Assembly (NCBI RefSeq): GCF_011046975.1 | Contig: NZ_CP049253.1 | Span: 682,001-746,000 of the forward strand | Source: Microbacterium amylolyticum | GTDB taxonomy: Bacteria; Actinomycetota; Actinomycetes; Actinomycetales; Microbacteriaceae | Direction: 5' to 3' | Length of the DNA stretch: 64,000 nucleotides | In this document: one piece after another, positions 1-9,337 of the stretch | Position numbering within the stretch: the first letter of the stretch is position 1 | Layout of the letters: each line of letters begins with the position of its first letter | Notes under the pieces: model-generated | The model's input: the letters and a program-made list of their open reading frames with translations, nothing else | Database searches by the model: none | What the model was told of the DNA's origin: nothing | Made by a program: the position numbers and the translations under genes

Positions 1-3000
1 GCGTGCGAGGAACTCGTCGCGGCTGGGTCCCTGAAGCGGGTGCTGGTGAGCGACTCGATAGGGGCTCTTGGAAGTCGTCTGCGAAACGACAAGGAGCCGC
101 GCCCCGGCCATGCCGCCCGGATCCGCTCCGGGGACCAGCCCCTCCTGCACCGCGATCTGGTAGGTGGCCAATTGGGCATCACTGGCGACGCTCGGGTCGG
201 TGGTTCGTTGTTCGAATTTGCCGCTCTTGAGATCAGCGACAACAACGGCCTCCGTGGCGTCATCGTCGAGCGGTGCGATGGGCTCGGGCGCTGGCCGGGT
301 CCCCCGCGCTTCCATGTGATCGCCGCCGCCGCGCCGGTAGCCTTCGACCCTGTCGATGACGCCCCTAACGATGGCTCGACGCGGCGCCTCGATGCTGTCA
401 CCGGTATGAACGGAGCCGTCGTCGAACGCCACGGCGAACCGGAAGGGCGCTTCGGAGGCGATGACCCTGCCGCCTTCGGAACGAACGCTGCTGAGGTAGT
501 AGTCGAGGCGCGAAATGTACTGGTCAAGGCGCCGTCGCTCTTTTCGAGCAATCCAGGGTGTCTCGAAATCGAGCTCGCCCCACCGCTCTTCGACAACACG
601 GCGAAGCTCATCGGCTCCTCCGTCAGGAACGCGTTCCAGCGCCGCATGGAGGATGGTGCCGAGACCAGCGCTCGGCGACGTCACGGTGTCGCCTCCGAGC
701 GACGAGATGGCCCACTGCAGCCCGCACTCCTCGAATGTCTCAATGCGCGATGGCGATATCCGCACCGGCCCCGCCTCAATGTCGCGAAGCGGCGCCGTCG
801 TCGTTGGCGGACGCTGTCCGTACCAGGACTCCGGGTCTGCGCCGGGAACACCAGCGTCTGCCAGAAGGCGCAGCTGGCCGGCCGCGTGCTCCCGTTGCGC
901 GAGATCGTCTGTTGTCGTCAGCGTGCGGCGATGATGCGCGACGAGGCCGCGCAACGTGAGGGGGTGGTCCTCGTGAGGAGATGCGGCGGCGGCGGGTAAA
1001 AACCCGAACAGAGGGCTGGGCGTGCTCGATTCATCGTCGACAGCCGTGACCAACAGGCGCGCGCGTGCACGTGAGATGGCACGGACGAAAAGTCGGAGCT
1101 CGTCGTGCAGGGCCTCGCGTCGTCTATCGATCAGCGGGGGTGTTTCGGTCTCGACCCGCCCCTCGCGGAGCGCGTGAACGGCTTCGGCCAAGCGCCACGT
1201 GCCCAGGAGCCCACCGCGCGGTCGAAGGTTTGGCCACACGCCGTCCTGCAGTCCGGCGATCACAACGGCGTCAAACTCGGTCGCGAGAGCGTTCGCTGGC
1301 GTCAGCAGCGTGACGCTCGCGGCGCGTTCCGGCGCTGACAGGGTGTCTTCGGGAACATCGCTGTCGAGAATCTCGCGGATGAATGGTCCTGGGCCCTGCT
1401 CGGGATTGCGCTCGATCGACCTCTTGGCCGCCTGAAAAAGCGCAACAAGTCCATCGAGCGCGCGGGTGGCTTCGGCGGCCAGCGGTCCGGACGATGTTGC
1501 CAGCCGGTGCCAATGCGAGGACAACCGCCGGCCGTCGATGGTGCGTGCTCGATCCCAGGCGTGCCACAGGAGATCGTGGATTGTTGCGCCCTCTCGTGTC
1601 ATGTCACCCAGCCCGCTCAGGGTCGTGGCGAGCCGCTCGGCGGATCGTCCCTCGGGGGTGTCGAGAAGCCCGAACTGGACGGGGTGGAAGAACCCTTCTC
1701 GCACGAGCTCTCGTGCGGGCCTCGCGCCTCCCGTCGCCATTTCGGCATGGCGCAGCCGCGCACGGAGGCGGCGCAGAGCCACACCGTCAAAGCCGCCGTA
1801 CGACGACCGCAATGCCCGATCGAGCGCTTCGTCGTCCCACTGCTCGGGAGGTGTTGTTCCCAAACGCACCAGCTCGACGATCTGCCGCACGGCGGGCTCC
1901 GTGCCCAGCGGGCGAGCAACGCCTGCGGCGCGCGTTGGTACTTCCCGCGCGGCGAGCTCGTTCTCGAGCATCACCAGCTGCCGTGTGTCGTGCGCGATGA
2001 TTGCCATGTCGTTCCATGGGACACCGCCGGTGAGATGCCACTCGCGCAGTCGCCAGGCAATCGCATCAATCTCATCATGGGGAGAAGCCGCACGCACCAC
2101 CGAAAGAGATGTGGGTTGCTCCGGCGCCGGGCCCGGTGCGAGACGATGCTGGACCATCGCACTGGCACCAATGCTCTGGGTGACGCTGCGCGACAACCAG
2201 CTGAGCTCGTCGCCCGCACGGTGTTGGCCCGTGAGCACGATCATTTGACCGAGATCGCGGGCGAGCCCGGAGAAGAGGTCGGGTGTGATGCCTCGGAATG
2301 CCCCGGACGCAATATCGGGATCGCCGAACGCCATCACCGCGACGCCGCGCCCGCGCAACGCTCGAACAAGAGCGATTCCTCCGCGCGTGAGTTCTTGGGC
2401 ATCGTCGATCATGATCGTGCGCAGCCGGTCGATTCCCGCAACCGTTTCTCGTGTGCGCAGAATCCGCTCGGCCTCGCTGATGAGCTCGGCGGCGTCGCGC
2501 GACGACGTGCGCATCTGTGAAACGACGTCTGCGTATTCCGACAGCAGCTGCGCGACGGGCGACCATTCACCGCCGCTCAGCGCGCTGAGCTCTTCCGAGG
2601 AGACATCGAGCTCGATCGCGGAGTCGAGAAAGGCACGAAGCTCGGACCGGAAATCGCGAGTGCGCCGGACGTCGACGCTGAGGTGCGCTGGCCACGTGAT
2701 TCGACCGTCGGCGATATCGCCCTCAATGATGTGGGCAAGGATGCGGTCTTGATCCGCACCCGTCAGGAGCTGTGGTGCGTCCTCACCACGCGCCGCGGCA
2801 TCGGAGCGCACGATGTGAAAGGCAAGAGCGCCCACCGACCGCGCGAGCGGCCCGGGTGTGGCGACACCAGCGGCGAGACCCAGGTGATCGCGCAAACGCG
2901 TTGCCGACACACGTGACGGTGTGAGCACCATGAGCTCCTCAGGAGACAGCTGAGGAGCGTCGCCGCCGATCAGTCGGGACGTGCGGGCCGTGATGACGCT

Positions 3001-3135
3001 GGTCTTGCCCGAACCCGCAGCCCCGACAACAACAGCGCTCTGGGTGGGATCGGCGTCGATGACGCGCTTCTGCTCCGGGTCCCACGCGACGTTCTCGGGT
3101 GATGTGTGCGCCATGGTGTCCACGGTAGTGATCAC
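1..3135 (-). CDS. UvrD-like helicase / RecB-like nuclease fusion (AdnA/AdnB type), 3' end outside window
   Basis: Superfamily 1 motor fused to a PD-(D/E)XK nuclease, the architecture of the AdnAB end-resection complex of actinobacteria, which processes double-strand breaks. Seen: Walker A GAAGSGKTS at about residues 38-46, motif II as IDDAQEL (DDAQ rather than the usual DExQ), motif VI-like RAISRARARLL near residue 750, and toward the C terminus GTILHAAL plus VVADLKSGK, the RecB-type nuclease ligands. At least 1,040 residues; the reading frame is still open at the window edge. I chose the GTG at 3135 because GAGGA lies 9 nt upstream (3145-3149); the ATG at 3114 has no Shine-Dalgarno sequence. 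The neighbours (DUF3107, ferritin-like, DEAD helicase) match the mycobacterial arrangement around this locus. Whether this is the A or B subunit is not decided here; the partner should lie just outside the window. Confidence 0.88.
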   Translation of the reverse strand, partial: MITTVDTMAHTSPENVAWDPEQKRVIDADPTQSAVVVGAAGSGKTSVITARTSRLIGGDAPQLSPEELMVLTPSRVSATRLRDHLGLAAGVATPGPLARSVGALAFHIVRSDAAARGEDAPQLLTGADQDRILAHIIEGDIADGRITWPAHLSVDVRRTRDFRSELRAFLDSAIELDVSSEELSALSGGEWSPVAQLLSEYADVVSQMRTSSRDAAELISEAERILRTRETVAGIDRLRTIMIDDAQELTRGGIALVRALRGRGVAVMAFGDPDIASGAFRGITPDLFSGLARDLGQMIVLTGQHRAGDELSWLSRSVTQSIGASAMVQHRLAPGPAPEQPTSLSVVRAASPHDEIDAIAWRLREWHLTGGVPWNDMAIIAHDTRQLVMLENELAAREVPTRAAGVARPLGTEPAVRQIVELVRLGTTPPEQWDDEALDRALRSSYGGFDGVALRRLRARLRHAEMATGGARPARELVREGFFHPVQFGLLDTPEGRSAERLATTLSGLGDMTREGATIHDLLWHAWDRARTIDGRRLSSHWHRLATSSGPLAAEATRALDGLVALFQAAKRSIERNPEQGPGPFIREILDSDVPEDTLSAPERAASVTLLTPANALATEFDAVVIAGLQDGVWPNLRPRGGLLGTWRLAEAVHALREGRVETETPPLIDRRREALHDELRLFVRAISRARARLLVTAVDDESSTPSPLFGFLPAAAASPHEDHPLTLRGLVAHHRRTLTTTDDLAQREHAAGQLRLLADAGVPGADPESWYGQRPPTTTAPLRDIEAGPVRISPSRIETFEECGLQWAISSLGGDTVTSPSAGLGTILHAALERVPDGGADELRRVVEERWGELDFETPWIARKERRRLDQYISRLDYYLSSVRSEGGRVIASEAPFRFAVAFDDGSVHTGDSIEAPRRAIVRGVIDRVEGYRRGGGDHMEARGTRPAPEPIAPLDDDATEAVVVADLKSGKFEQRTTDPSVASDAQLATYQIAVQEGLVPGADPGGMAGARLLVVSQTTSKSPYRVAHQHPLQGPSRDEFLAR

Positions 3136-3258
3136 TTCCGACATTCCTCGGCAGCGCCGTGTTCGCCCTCGGCGTGAGACAGGTCACCCCACCTGTCACC
3201 TGCAATAGAGTGATGAAGCGGCATCGGCCGCATCTGAACTGCGACGAAAGGCACCTCC

Positions 3259-3483
3259 GTGGAGATCCGCATCGGCATGATGAACACCGGCCGCGAGCTG
3301 AGCTTCGAAACGAGCGAGGCGCGCGAAGACATCAGCGCGAAGGTCGCATCGGCTCTCGAGACGAAGTCCGCATCGCTGTCCTTCACCGACGTCAAGGGCA
3401 GCACATACGTCGTCCCGGCATCCGCTCTGGCCTATGTCGAGATCGGCTCCGACGAGACGCGTCGCGTCGGTTTCGTCGCCTAA
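3259..3483 (+). CDS. DUF3107 family small protein
   Basis: A 74-residue protein starting MEIRIGMMNTGRELSFE, matching the small actinobacterial DUF3107 family (mycobacterial TB9.4 type) in length and in context beside a ferritin-like gene and the AdnAB-type helicase. The start is GTG, with GAAAGG 7 nt upstream. No catalytic motif or membrane segment is visible; the protein looks like a compact alpha/beta fold. It is divergent from the helicase-nuclease gene and ends at a strong hairpin shared with the convergent ferritin-like gene. Function unknown. Confidence 0.85.
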   Translation: MEIRIGMMNTGRELSFETSEAREDISAKVASALETKSASLSFTDVKGSTYVVPASALAYVEIGSDETRRVGFVA

Positions 3484-3495
3484 CGCCGTCTCACC

Positions 3496-3532
3496 CTCAG
3501 CCTCTCGACTGCCCAGCGGCCGAGAGGCTGAG
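3496..3532. terminator. Bidirectional hairpin between convergent genes
   Basis: A perfect 12-bp inverted repeat (ctcagcctctcg at 3496-3507, cgagaggctgag at 3521-3532) with a 13-nt loop lies between the stop codons of the DUF3107 gene and the convergent ferritin-like gene. There is no clear T-run, so termination is inferred from position and symmetry. Confidence 0.6.
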
Positions 3533-4249
3533 CTATGCCGATAGTCCGAGCGCGGACATACGCTGGGAGTGTGCCGAGACGAGAGCCGTGAAAACGGGCT
3601 CGACCTTCTTCTCGTCGTGCTGGGCGAGACGCGTCGGACGCAGTGCGGCGCGCGCCACCAGCAGAGTGTCGCCGACGAGGCGCCTGGCCCACATCGACAG
3701 CAGCCCGCGCATCTCGTCGTCCGCCTCGATCGTCGCTGTCAGCAGGTCCGTCACCTGTTGCCGGTCGGGGGCCGAAGCCAGCACACGTGACGCGCGACGT
3801 CCCGTCTCGCCATAGCTTGCGGCAAGGGCGACGTAGAAGTCGTCGAGCATCCCGGCCGTGATCTGAACGGAGAGCATCGTCTCGCGTGGCCTCGCCCCGA
3901 TGGTCTTCCACCGAAACGCGTCAAGCGCTTCCTGGAACGGCGCCATGACCTCCGTGGGATCAAGCCCGCGATCACGAATGATGTCGACGATGCCGCGATG
4001 CTTGCGCAGCGCTGCGCCTGCCGCGAGAGAGAGCGCCTCTTTCTCGTCCAGTTCCGGTGTCGAGCGGATCAGGCGCGACAGCGTCTCGAAATAACCGAGC
4101 TGAAGGTAGGCCGCCTGTCCGAGGAAGACTTCGACGTCGGGCGCAAGCTCGGCGAAGTCAACGCGAACCGCGTCGCCGAGTTCGCCGCGAGCACGCAACC
4201 GTAGGACGCGCGTCGGCCGTTCGCGACGCCAGAAGAGCCAGTTCACCAC
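3533..4249 (-). CDS. Ferritin-like fold-containing protein
   Basis: A 238-residue, largely helical soluble protein of the actinobacterial ferritin-like family (homologues next to rhlE-type helicases, e.g. the Rv3210c group). Spaced acidic and histidine positions are consistent with a four-helix bundle (FAELAPDVEVFLGQAAYLQ, LRKHRGIVD, IEADDEMRGLL), but I cannot confirm a di-metal site. It is not a classical iron-storage ferritin. Convergent with DUF3107; divergent from the DEAD-box helicase gene. Physiological role not established. Confidence 0.8.
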   Translation of the reverse strand: MVNWLFWRRERPTRVLRLRARGELGDAVRVDFAELAPDVEVFLGQAAYLQLGYFETLSRLIRSTPELDEKEALSLAAGAALRKHRGIVDIIRDRGLDPTEVMAPFQEALDAFRWKTIGARPRETMLSVQITAGMLDDFYVALAASYGETGRRASRVLASAPDRQQVTDLLTATIEADDEMRGLLSMWARRLVGDTLLVARAALRPTRLAQHDEKKVEPVFTALVSAHSQRMSALGLSA

Positions 4250-4444
4250 GCTCAGAGGCTACTCCAGCGTTCCGCTCAGCACCTGCAATGCGGCGTTCGC
4301 TCGTCTCCGAGGGGTACGCTGATGGCGTCCCCGACACAGGATCGGGGCGCCGCGCCTGCAGCGGAAACGGAATAGGCGTGGACGCAATCGCCGACGGAAG
4401 CCGCGCCATCCGCGCCGCTCCGCCGAGACAGGCAGCAGCTGAAT

Positions 4445-5857
4445 ATGACTACGTTCGCCGAACTTGGTGTCGACCAAGACATCGTTGACGCGCTCGCGTC
4501 GCGGGGCATCGTCGATGCTTTCCCGATCCAGGAGCAGACGATCCCGATCTCGATGCCCGGCCAGGACGTCATCGGCCAGGCCAAGACCGGAACGGGCAAG
4601 ACCTTTGGATTTGGCATTCCCCTCGTCCAACGCCTCGGCCCGAACCCGGAGCACGGCGTCAAGGCCCTCATCGTCGTCCCCACCCGCGAACTCGCAACAC
4701 AGGTGTACGAAGACCTGGATCTGCTGACCAGCGGACGCTCAACGCACGTTGTGGCCATCTACGGAGGCAAGGCCTACGAGGGCCAGATCGAGCAGCTCAA
4801 GGCGGGCGCGCAAATCGTCGTCGGAACGCCGGGACGTCTCATCGACCTCGTAGGCCAGCGTCTGCTCGATCTCTCCAGCGCAACGGAGGTGGTCCTCGAT
4901 GAGGCCGACAAGATGCTTGACCTCGGATTCCTGTCCGATATCGAGAAGATCTTCCTCAAGGTTGCTCCCAAGCGCCACACACAGCTGTTCAGCGCGACGA
5001 TGCCGGGGCCGATTGTGGCACTCGCGCGTCGGTTCATGTCGAACCCCATCCACATGCGCGCCTCCGACCCCGACGAGGGGCTGACGCAGGCGAACATCAA
5101 GCACATCGTCTACCGCGCCCACCAGCTCGACAAGGACGAGGTCATCGGTCGTATGCTGCAGGCAACCGACCGCGGCAAGACGGTGATCTTTACACGCACC
5201 AAGCGCGCGGCGCAGCGGCTCGTTGACGAGCTCAGCGACCGCGGCTTCAACGTCGGTGGTGTGCATGGCGACATGGGTCAGGAGCAGCGCGAGCGCTCGA
5301 TGGCAGCGTTCAAGGCCGGAAAGCGCGACGTGATGGTCGCGACGGACGTGGCCGCACGCGGTATCGACGTCAACGACGTCACGCTCGTCATCAACCACAC
5401 GATTCCCGACGACGAGAAGACCTATCTGCACCGCGTCGGTCGTACCGGTCGCGCTGGTCGCACCGGCACGGCCGTGACGTTTGTCGACTGGGCTGATCTG
5501 CACAAGTGGGTGCTCATCAACCGCGCGCTCGACTTCGGACAGCCCGAGCCCGTCGAGACCTATTCGACGAGCCCTCACCTGTACACCGATCTGAACATCC
5601 CTGAAGGCACAAAGGGTCGCATCGCAACGGCCCCGCGCAAAAAAGAAGAAGACAAGAAGCCTGCAGAGCGTGCGCGTCGCCGCCGTCCGAGCAGTGCCGA
5701 GAGGGCAGCTACAGCCGAAGAAGCACCGTCCGCCGACGGACAGGGCACACACGACGGCCAGGGCAAGGAGCACCGCGACGGATCGAGCGGAACGCCCTCG
5801 CGTCGCCGTCGCCGTCGCCGTCGTCCCTCCGGCGGCACGCCTCAGGTCTCCGGCTAA
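4445..5857 (+). CDS. DEAD-box ATP-dependent RNA helicase, RhlE-like
   Basis: 470 residues with the complete DEAD-box set in order: Q motif (FPIQEQTIP, about 21-29), motif I AKTGTGKT (about 42-49), Ia PTRELATQ, Ib TPGRLIDL, II DEAD (about 155-158), III SAT, IV VIFTRTK, V ATDVAARGID and VI HRVGRTGRAG. The last 80 residues form a basic, Arg/Lys-rich low-complexity tail (RARRRRPSS, RRRRRRRRP), typical of actinobacterial paralogues that bind rRNA or mRNA. Probable job: RNA unwinding in ribosome assembly or RNA turnover. No good Shine-Dalgarno precedes the ATG at 4445, but the Q-motif region needs this N terminus. Convergent with the PHP gene, 8 bp apart. Confidence 0.93.
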   Translation: MTTFAELGVDQDIVDALASRGIVDAFPIQEQTIPISMPGQDVIGQAKTGTGKTFGFGIPLVQRLGPNPEHGVKALIVVPTRELATQVYEDLDLLTSGRSTHVVAIYGGKAYEGQIEQLKAGAQIVVGTPGRLIDLVGQRLLDLSSATEVVLDEADKMLDLGFLSDIEKIFLKVAPKRHTQLFSATMPGPIVALARRFMSNPIHMRASDPDEGLTQANIKHIVYRAHQLDKDEVIGRMLQATDRGKTVIFTRTKRAAQRLVDELSDRGFNVGGVHGDMGQEQRERSMAAFKAGKRDVMVATDVAARGIDVNDVTLVINHTIPDDEKTYLHRVGRTGRAGRTGTAVTFVDWADLHKWVLINRALDFGQPEPVETYSTSPHLYTDLNIPEGTKGRIATAPRKKEEDKKPAERARRRRPSSAERAATAEEAPSADGQGTHDGQGKEHRDGSSGTPSRRRRRRRRPSGGTPQVSG

Positions 5858-5865
5858 GGCGAGCC

Positions 5866-6741
5866 TCAGCCGCGGATCACTTCCGTTCCCGTCGCCCTGG
5901 CGAGGATGCGCTCAACCATCTCGGTCGATGTCGTGTTCTCGCCGGGGCGATTCGGCTTTCCTTCTCCGTGGTAATCACTGGCTCCCGTAACGATGAGGTC
6001 GTGTTTCGCCACGAATCGGCGAAGGTGTGCGACGCCCTCCGCGCTGTTCTCCCTGTGCGCCAGCTCGAATCCCGCAAGTCCTGCGTCGATGAGGTGCGTG
6101 ACGGCCGCATCGGAGAGCATGCCGCGTCCGGCGGGGTGCGCGATGATCGCGACACCGCCCGCGGCGACGATGGCCTCGACAACCTCGCGCGGGCTTGGCG
6201 CGTAGTGCCCGACGTAGTACTTCCCTGACGGGGAGAGTAGCCGCGCAAAAGCCTCTTCACGCGATGCCACAATTCCCTGAGCAATCAGGGCATCGGCAAT
6301 GTGCGGACGACCGACCGTGGCATCCCCAGTTCGCTGTTCGAGCACGGCGTCCCACGTAATCGGCAGATCGCGAGCAAGACGCGCGACAAAGCGCTCCGCG
6401 CGCACAACGCGGTCCTCCCGCACGCGACGCATGAGAGCAGCCAATCTCGCGGCCTCCGGATCGAAGAGATACGCGAGAACGTGCACGCTTCCGCCACCGT
6501 GACGCGTCGAAATCTCAGCCCCAGGGATAAACGTCATCCCCCGGCCGCGCGCGGCGCGAGCAGCGGCCGCCCACCCTGTGATGGTGTCGTGATCCGTGAG
6601 CGCCGCCGTTCGCACGCCCGCCTCGTATGCGGCGCGCATCACCTCGGCAGGAGGCTCCGTGCCGTCCGAGTGATCGGAATGCATGTGCAGATCGGCGAGC
6701 TGCCGCGGGGCATCGTCGCCGGCGGATCGAAGAGAGGACAC
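5866..6741 (-). CDS. PHP-domain metal-dependent phosphoesterase (RNase AM / YciV-like)
   Basis: 291 residues of the PHP family. Metal-binding motifs: DLHMHSDHSDG at about 17-27 (motif I), LTDHDT (motif II), FIPGAEIST, IIAHPAG, and GASDYHGEGKPN near the end. Relatives hydrolyse 3',5'-nucleoside bisphosphates or trim RNA 5' ends. The start is GTG at 6741, with TAGGCT (6748-6753) exactly 6 nt upstream on the same strand, so the mRNA is probably leaderless. Substrate not provable from sequence. Confidence 0.88.
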   Translation of the reverse strand: MSSLRSAGDDAPRQLADLHMHSDHSDGTEPPAEVMRAAYEAGVRTAALTDHDTITGWAAAARAARGRGMTFIPGAEISTRHGGGSVHVLAYLFDPEAARLAALMRRVREDRVVRAERFVARLARDLPITWDAVLEQRTGDATVGRPHIADALIAQGIVASREEAFARLLSPSGKYYVGHYAPSPREVVEAIVAAGGVAIIAHPAGRGMLSDAAVTHLIDAGLAGFELAHRENSAEGVAHLRRFVAKHDLIVTGASDYHGEGKPNRPGENTTSTEMVERILARATGTEVIRG

Positions 6742-6816
6742 ACCGCGAGCCTATTCTGTGAGATACCTGCCTGATGCCTCGGCACGCGCCATCCCCGCGC
6801 TGGTTTCTCAGACATC

Positions 6817-7860
6817 GTGCGTATGGTCGGCCGCGTGTTGCGATCGCTCGGAATCCTCGTCACGGTGCTCTACGCCTGCGCGGTAGCCGTCGCAACCTGG
6901 CCGCAGTTCTTCCGGCTCGAGAACACGCTGCCCTTCGCGCAGATCATCGCGATGCGTGGCGCTCTCGTTGTCGTCTTTGCAGCGCTCACCCTGCTTTTCC
7001 TGCTGTTTGCCGCCGCACGAAAGATCCGCGGCTTTGCGCTATCGATGGCGATCGTCAGCATGCTCGCGGCTGTCGCCAGCGGCGTCATCCTCGGCATGCG
7101 CGGATACGGTTCGTCTGATCTCCCCGCAAAGACCGATACGTCCTTGCGCGTGATGACGTGGAACACGGCGGGTAACGCCGCGGGCTCCGACTCCATCGCG
7201 CAGACAGCCGTCGCCATGGAGGCTGACATCGTCGTCCTGCCGGAAACGGCGCACGGCGTTGGCGAAGAGGCCGCGGTTCTCATGCGTGATCTCGGCCGGC
7301 CCATGTGGGTGCTCGGCGAACAGTACAACGCCGATATCGAACACGGCCCGCAGGCGTGGCAGACCACCTTCTTGATCTCTCCGGAGCTCGGCGACTATGC
7401 CGTCATCGATGCCTCACGAGATGGCACGACCATGTTGCCGACGGCCATCGCGATGCCGATTGAACACGACGGACCGATCATCGTGGCCGCTCACGCGGTG
7501 TCTCCCCGCCCGGAATACATGGATGCCTGGCGGACCGATCTGGCATGGCTCGCCGATCAGTGCGTTGACGGCAACGTGATCCTTGCGGGCGATTTCAACG
7601 CGACGATCGATCACATGGCTCGCCTTGGCGCCGAGGACAACGATCTCGGCTGGTGCCGTGATGCCGCGACCGCAACCGGCGACGGCGCAGTCGGCACCTG
7701 GCCGACAAGCCTTCCGTCGCTGCTCGGGGCCCCCATCGACCACGTTCTTCACACGTCCCAGTGGGTGGCGACGGGAAGCGTGGTTCTCACGAGCCTCGAC
7801 GATGCGGGTAGCGACCATCGCCCGCTCATCGTGCAACTCGACGCCGCCGACACGGAGTAG
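6817..7860 (+). CDS. Membrane-anchored endonuclease/exonuclease/phosphatase family protein
   Basis: 347 residues. Three hydrophobic segments in the first 100 residues (VLYACAVAVATW, MRGALVVVFAALTLLFLLF, MAIVSMLAAVASGVILG) anchor a DNase I-like EEP domain outside the membrane. EEP signatures: VMTWNTAGN near 110, DIVVLPET near 137, VILAGDFNATIDHM near 257, and GSDHRPLIV near the C terminus, giving the metal-binding Asn/Glu/Asp and catalytic His. Substrate (nucleic acid, phospholipid or phosphoester) unknown. The GTG at 6817 and ATG at 6823 are both possible starts. Confidence 0.85.
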   Translation: MRMVGRVLRSLGILVTVLYACAVAVATWPQFFRLENTLPFAQIIAMRGALVVVFAALTLLFLLFAAARKIRGFALSMAIVSMLAAVASGVILGMRGYGSSDLPAKTDTSLRVMTWNTAGNAAGSDSIAQTAVAMEADIVVLPETAHGVGEEAAVLMRDLGRPMWVLGEQYNADIEHGPQAWQTTFLISPELGDYAVIDASRDGTTMLPTAIAMPIEHDGPIIVAAHAVSPRPEYMDAWRTDLAWLADQCVDGNVILAGDFNATIDHMARLGAEDNDLGWCRDAATATGDGAVGTWPTSLPSLLGAPIDHVLHTSQWVATGSVVLTSLDDAGSDHRPLIVQLDAADTE

Positions 7861-7918
7861 CGCAGCAGTTTTTTCGGCGCTCACCGCCTCGCCATCTCGC
7901 TCGTCGTACCCTGGACGT

Positions 7919-9337
7919 ATGACCAGCACCGGCGACGACCAGACGACTGCCGAGGCCCAGAAGGCCGAAGAGTCGAACTCGAATACGAACCGGCGGCAGC
8001 CGTACCCCCAGGGCTTCCTCGACACGATCTCGACGGGATGGGCGGACCGCCCCGACACACTTCCCTCTCCGCGGGCACAGGCGCCGTTTGCGGAACGCCG
8101 CCGCGCGACTCTCAGCGCGGAGTTCCCCGGGAGGCGGCTCGTGATTCCGGCGGGCGAGTACAAGCAGCGCAGCAACGACACGGACTATCCGTTCCGACCG
8201 CACTCGGCATTCGCACACCTGACGGGGTGGGGAGCCGACTCCGTTGCCGACTCGGTTCTCGTCTTTGACCCGACGGATGACGGCCACGATGTCACGCTCT
8301 TCGTTCGCGACCGCGCGACGCGTGAGACCGAGGAGTTCTACCGCGACGCGACGATCGGCGAGTTCTGGGTCGGGCCACGCCCGTCCCTCGCTGCCGTTGC
8401 CGCCGATCTCGGCATCGCAACCGATCACATCGAATCGTTCGAGCCGACAGAGGACGATCTCGTCGTCGAAGAACATGACGGGCTCACCTCCTTCGTCTCG
8501 GAAATGCGTCTCGTGAAGGACGACTACGAAATTGCGCAGATGCAGCTCGCGGTTGACACAACAGCACAGGGCTTTGACGACATCGTTCGCGAGCTCCCCC
8601 GCATCATCGAGCACCCGCGGGGTGAGCGCATGGTGGAGGGAGTTTTCCACCTGCGCGCGCGAAGCGATGGAAATTGGGAGGGCTACGACACGATTGCGGC
8701 CTCCGGTCCTCACGCGTGTTATCTGCACTGGACGCGGAACGACGGAGCCGTGCTCCCCGGGGATCTCATCCTGGTGGACGCCGGCGTCGAGGTCGACAGC
8801 CTGTACACGGCCGATATCACCCGTACACTACCCGTGAGCGGAACGTTCTCTCCCGTTCAGCGGAAGATCTATGAGGCAGTTCGCGAGGCCGCAGACGCGG
8901 CATTCGACGCCGCGCGGCCCGGGATGAAGTTCCGGGAGCTGCACAACACCGCGATGGCGGTCATTGCGCAACGAACCGCGGAGTGGGGTCTGCTCCCGGT
9001 CACGCCAGAGGAGGCCCTGCACGCGACGCTCGGCGGCCACCAGCGGCGATACATGGTGCATGGCACCAGTCACCACCTGGGCCTCGACGTTCACGATTGC
9101 GCGGCCGCTCGCCGCGAGATGTATTACGACGGTGAGGTGCTGCCCGGCATGGTCTTCACGATCGAGCCTGGCATGTATTTCCAAATCGACGATCTGACGG
9201 TTCCGGAGGAGTACCGTGGCATCGGCGTTCGAATCGAGGACGACATCCTCATGACGGAGGACGGCCCCGTCAATCTCTCGGCGGCGATTCCCCGCACGGC
9301 GGACGAGATCGAAGCGTGGATCGCTCAGTCGCGCTGA
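7919..9337 (+). CDS. pepP: Xaa-Pro aminopeptidase (aminopeptidase P, M24B)
   Basis: 472 residues, the usual size for aminopeptidase P, which removes N-terminal residues preceding proline. An N-terminal AMP_N domain (PFRPHSAFAHLTGW) precedes the pita-bread domain with the dinuclear metal ligands: LVDAGVEVDS, DITRTLPVSG, HGTSHHLGLDVHD, TIEPGMYF and GVRIEDDIL. The frame is open further upstream, but the ATG at 7919 has TACCCT exactly 6 nt before it (7907-7912), so a leaderless start there is preferred. The 3' end overlaps the convergent stress-protein gene by 13 bp. Confidence 0.93.
   Translation: MTSTGDDQTTAEAQKAEESNSNTNRRQPYPQGFLDTISTGWADRPDTLPSPRAQAPFAERRRATLSAEFPGRRLVIPAGEYKQRSNDTDYPFRPHSAFAHLTGWGADSVADSVLVFDPTDDGHDVTLFVRDRATRETEEFYRDATIGEFWVGPRPSLAAVAADLGIATDHIESFEPTEDDLVVEEHDGLTSFVSEMRLVKDDYEIAQMQLAVDTTAQGFDDIVRELPRIIEHPRGERMVEGVFHLRARSDGNWEGYDTIAASGPHACYLHWTRNDGAVLPGDLILVDAGVEVDSLYTADITRTLPVSGTFSPVQRKIYEAVREAADAAFDAARPGMKFRELHNTAMAVIAQRTAEWGLLPVTPEEALHATLGGHQRRYMVHGTSHHLGLDVHDCAAARREMYYDGEVLPGMVFTIEPGMYFQIDDLTVPEEYRGIGVRIEDDILMTEDGPVNLSAAIPRTADEIEAWIAQSR

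Noticed and set aside
1..1000. 319-codon plus-strand open frame at the window start
   Set aside because: It is the complement of the helicase-nuclease gene, whose minus-strand frame is continuous with clear motifs.
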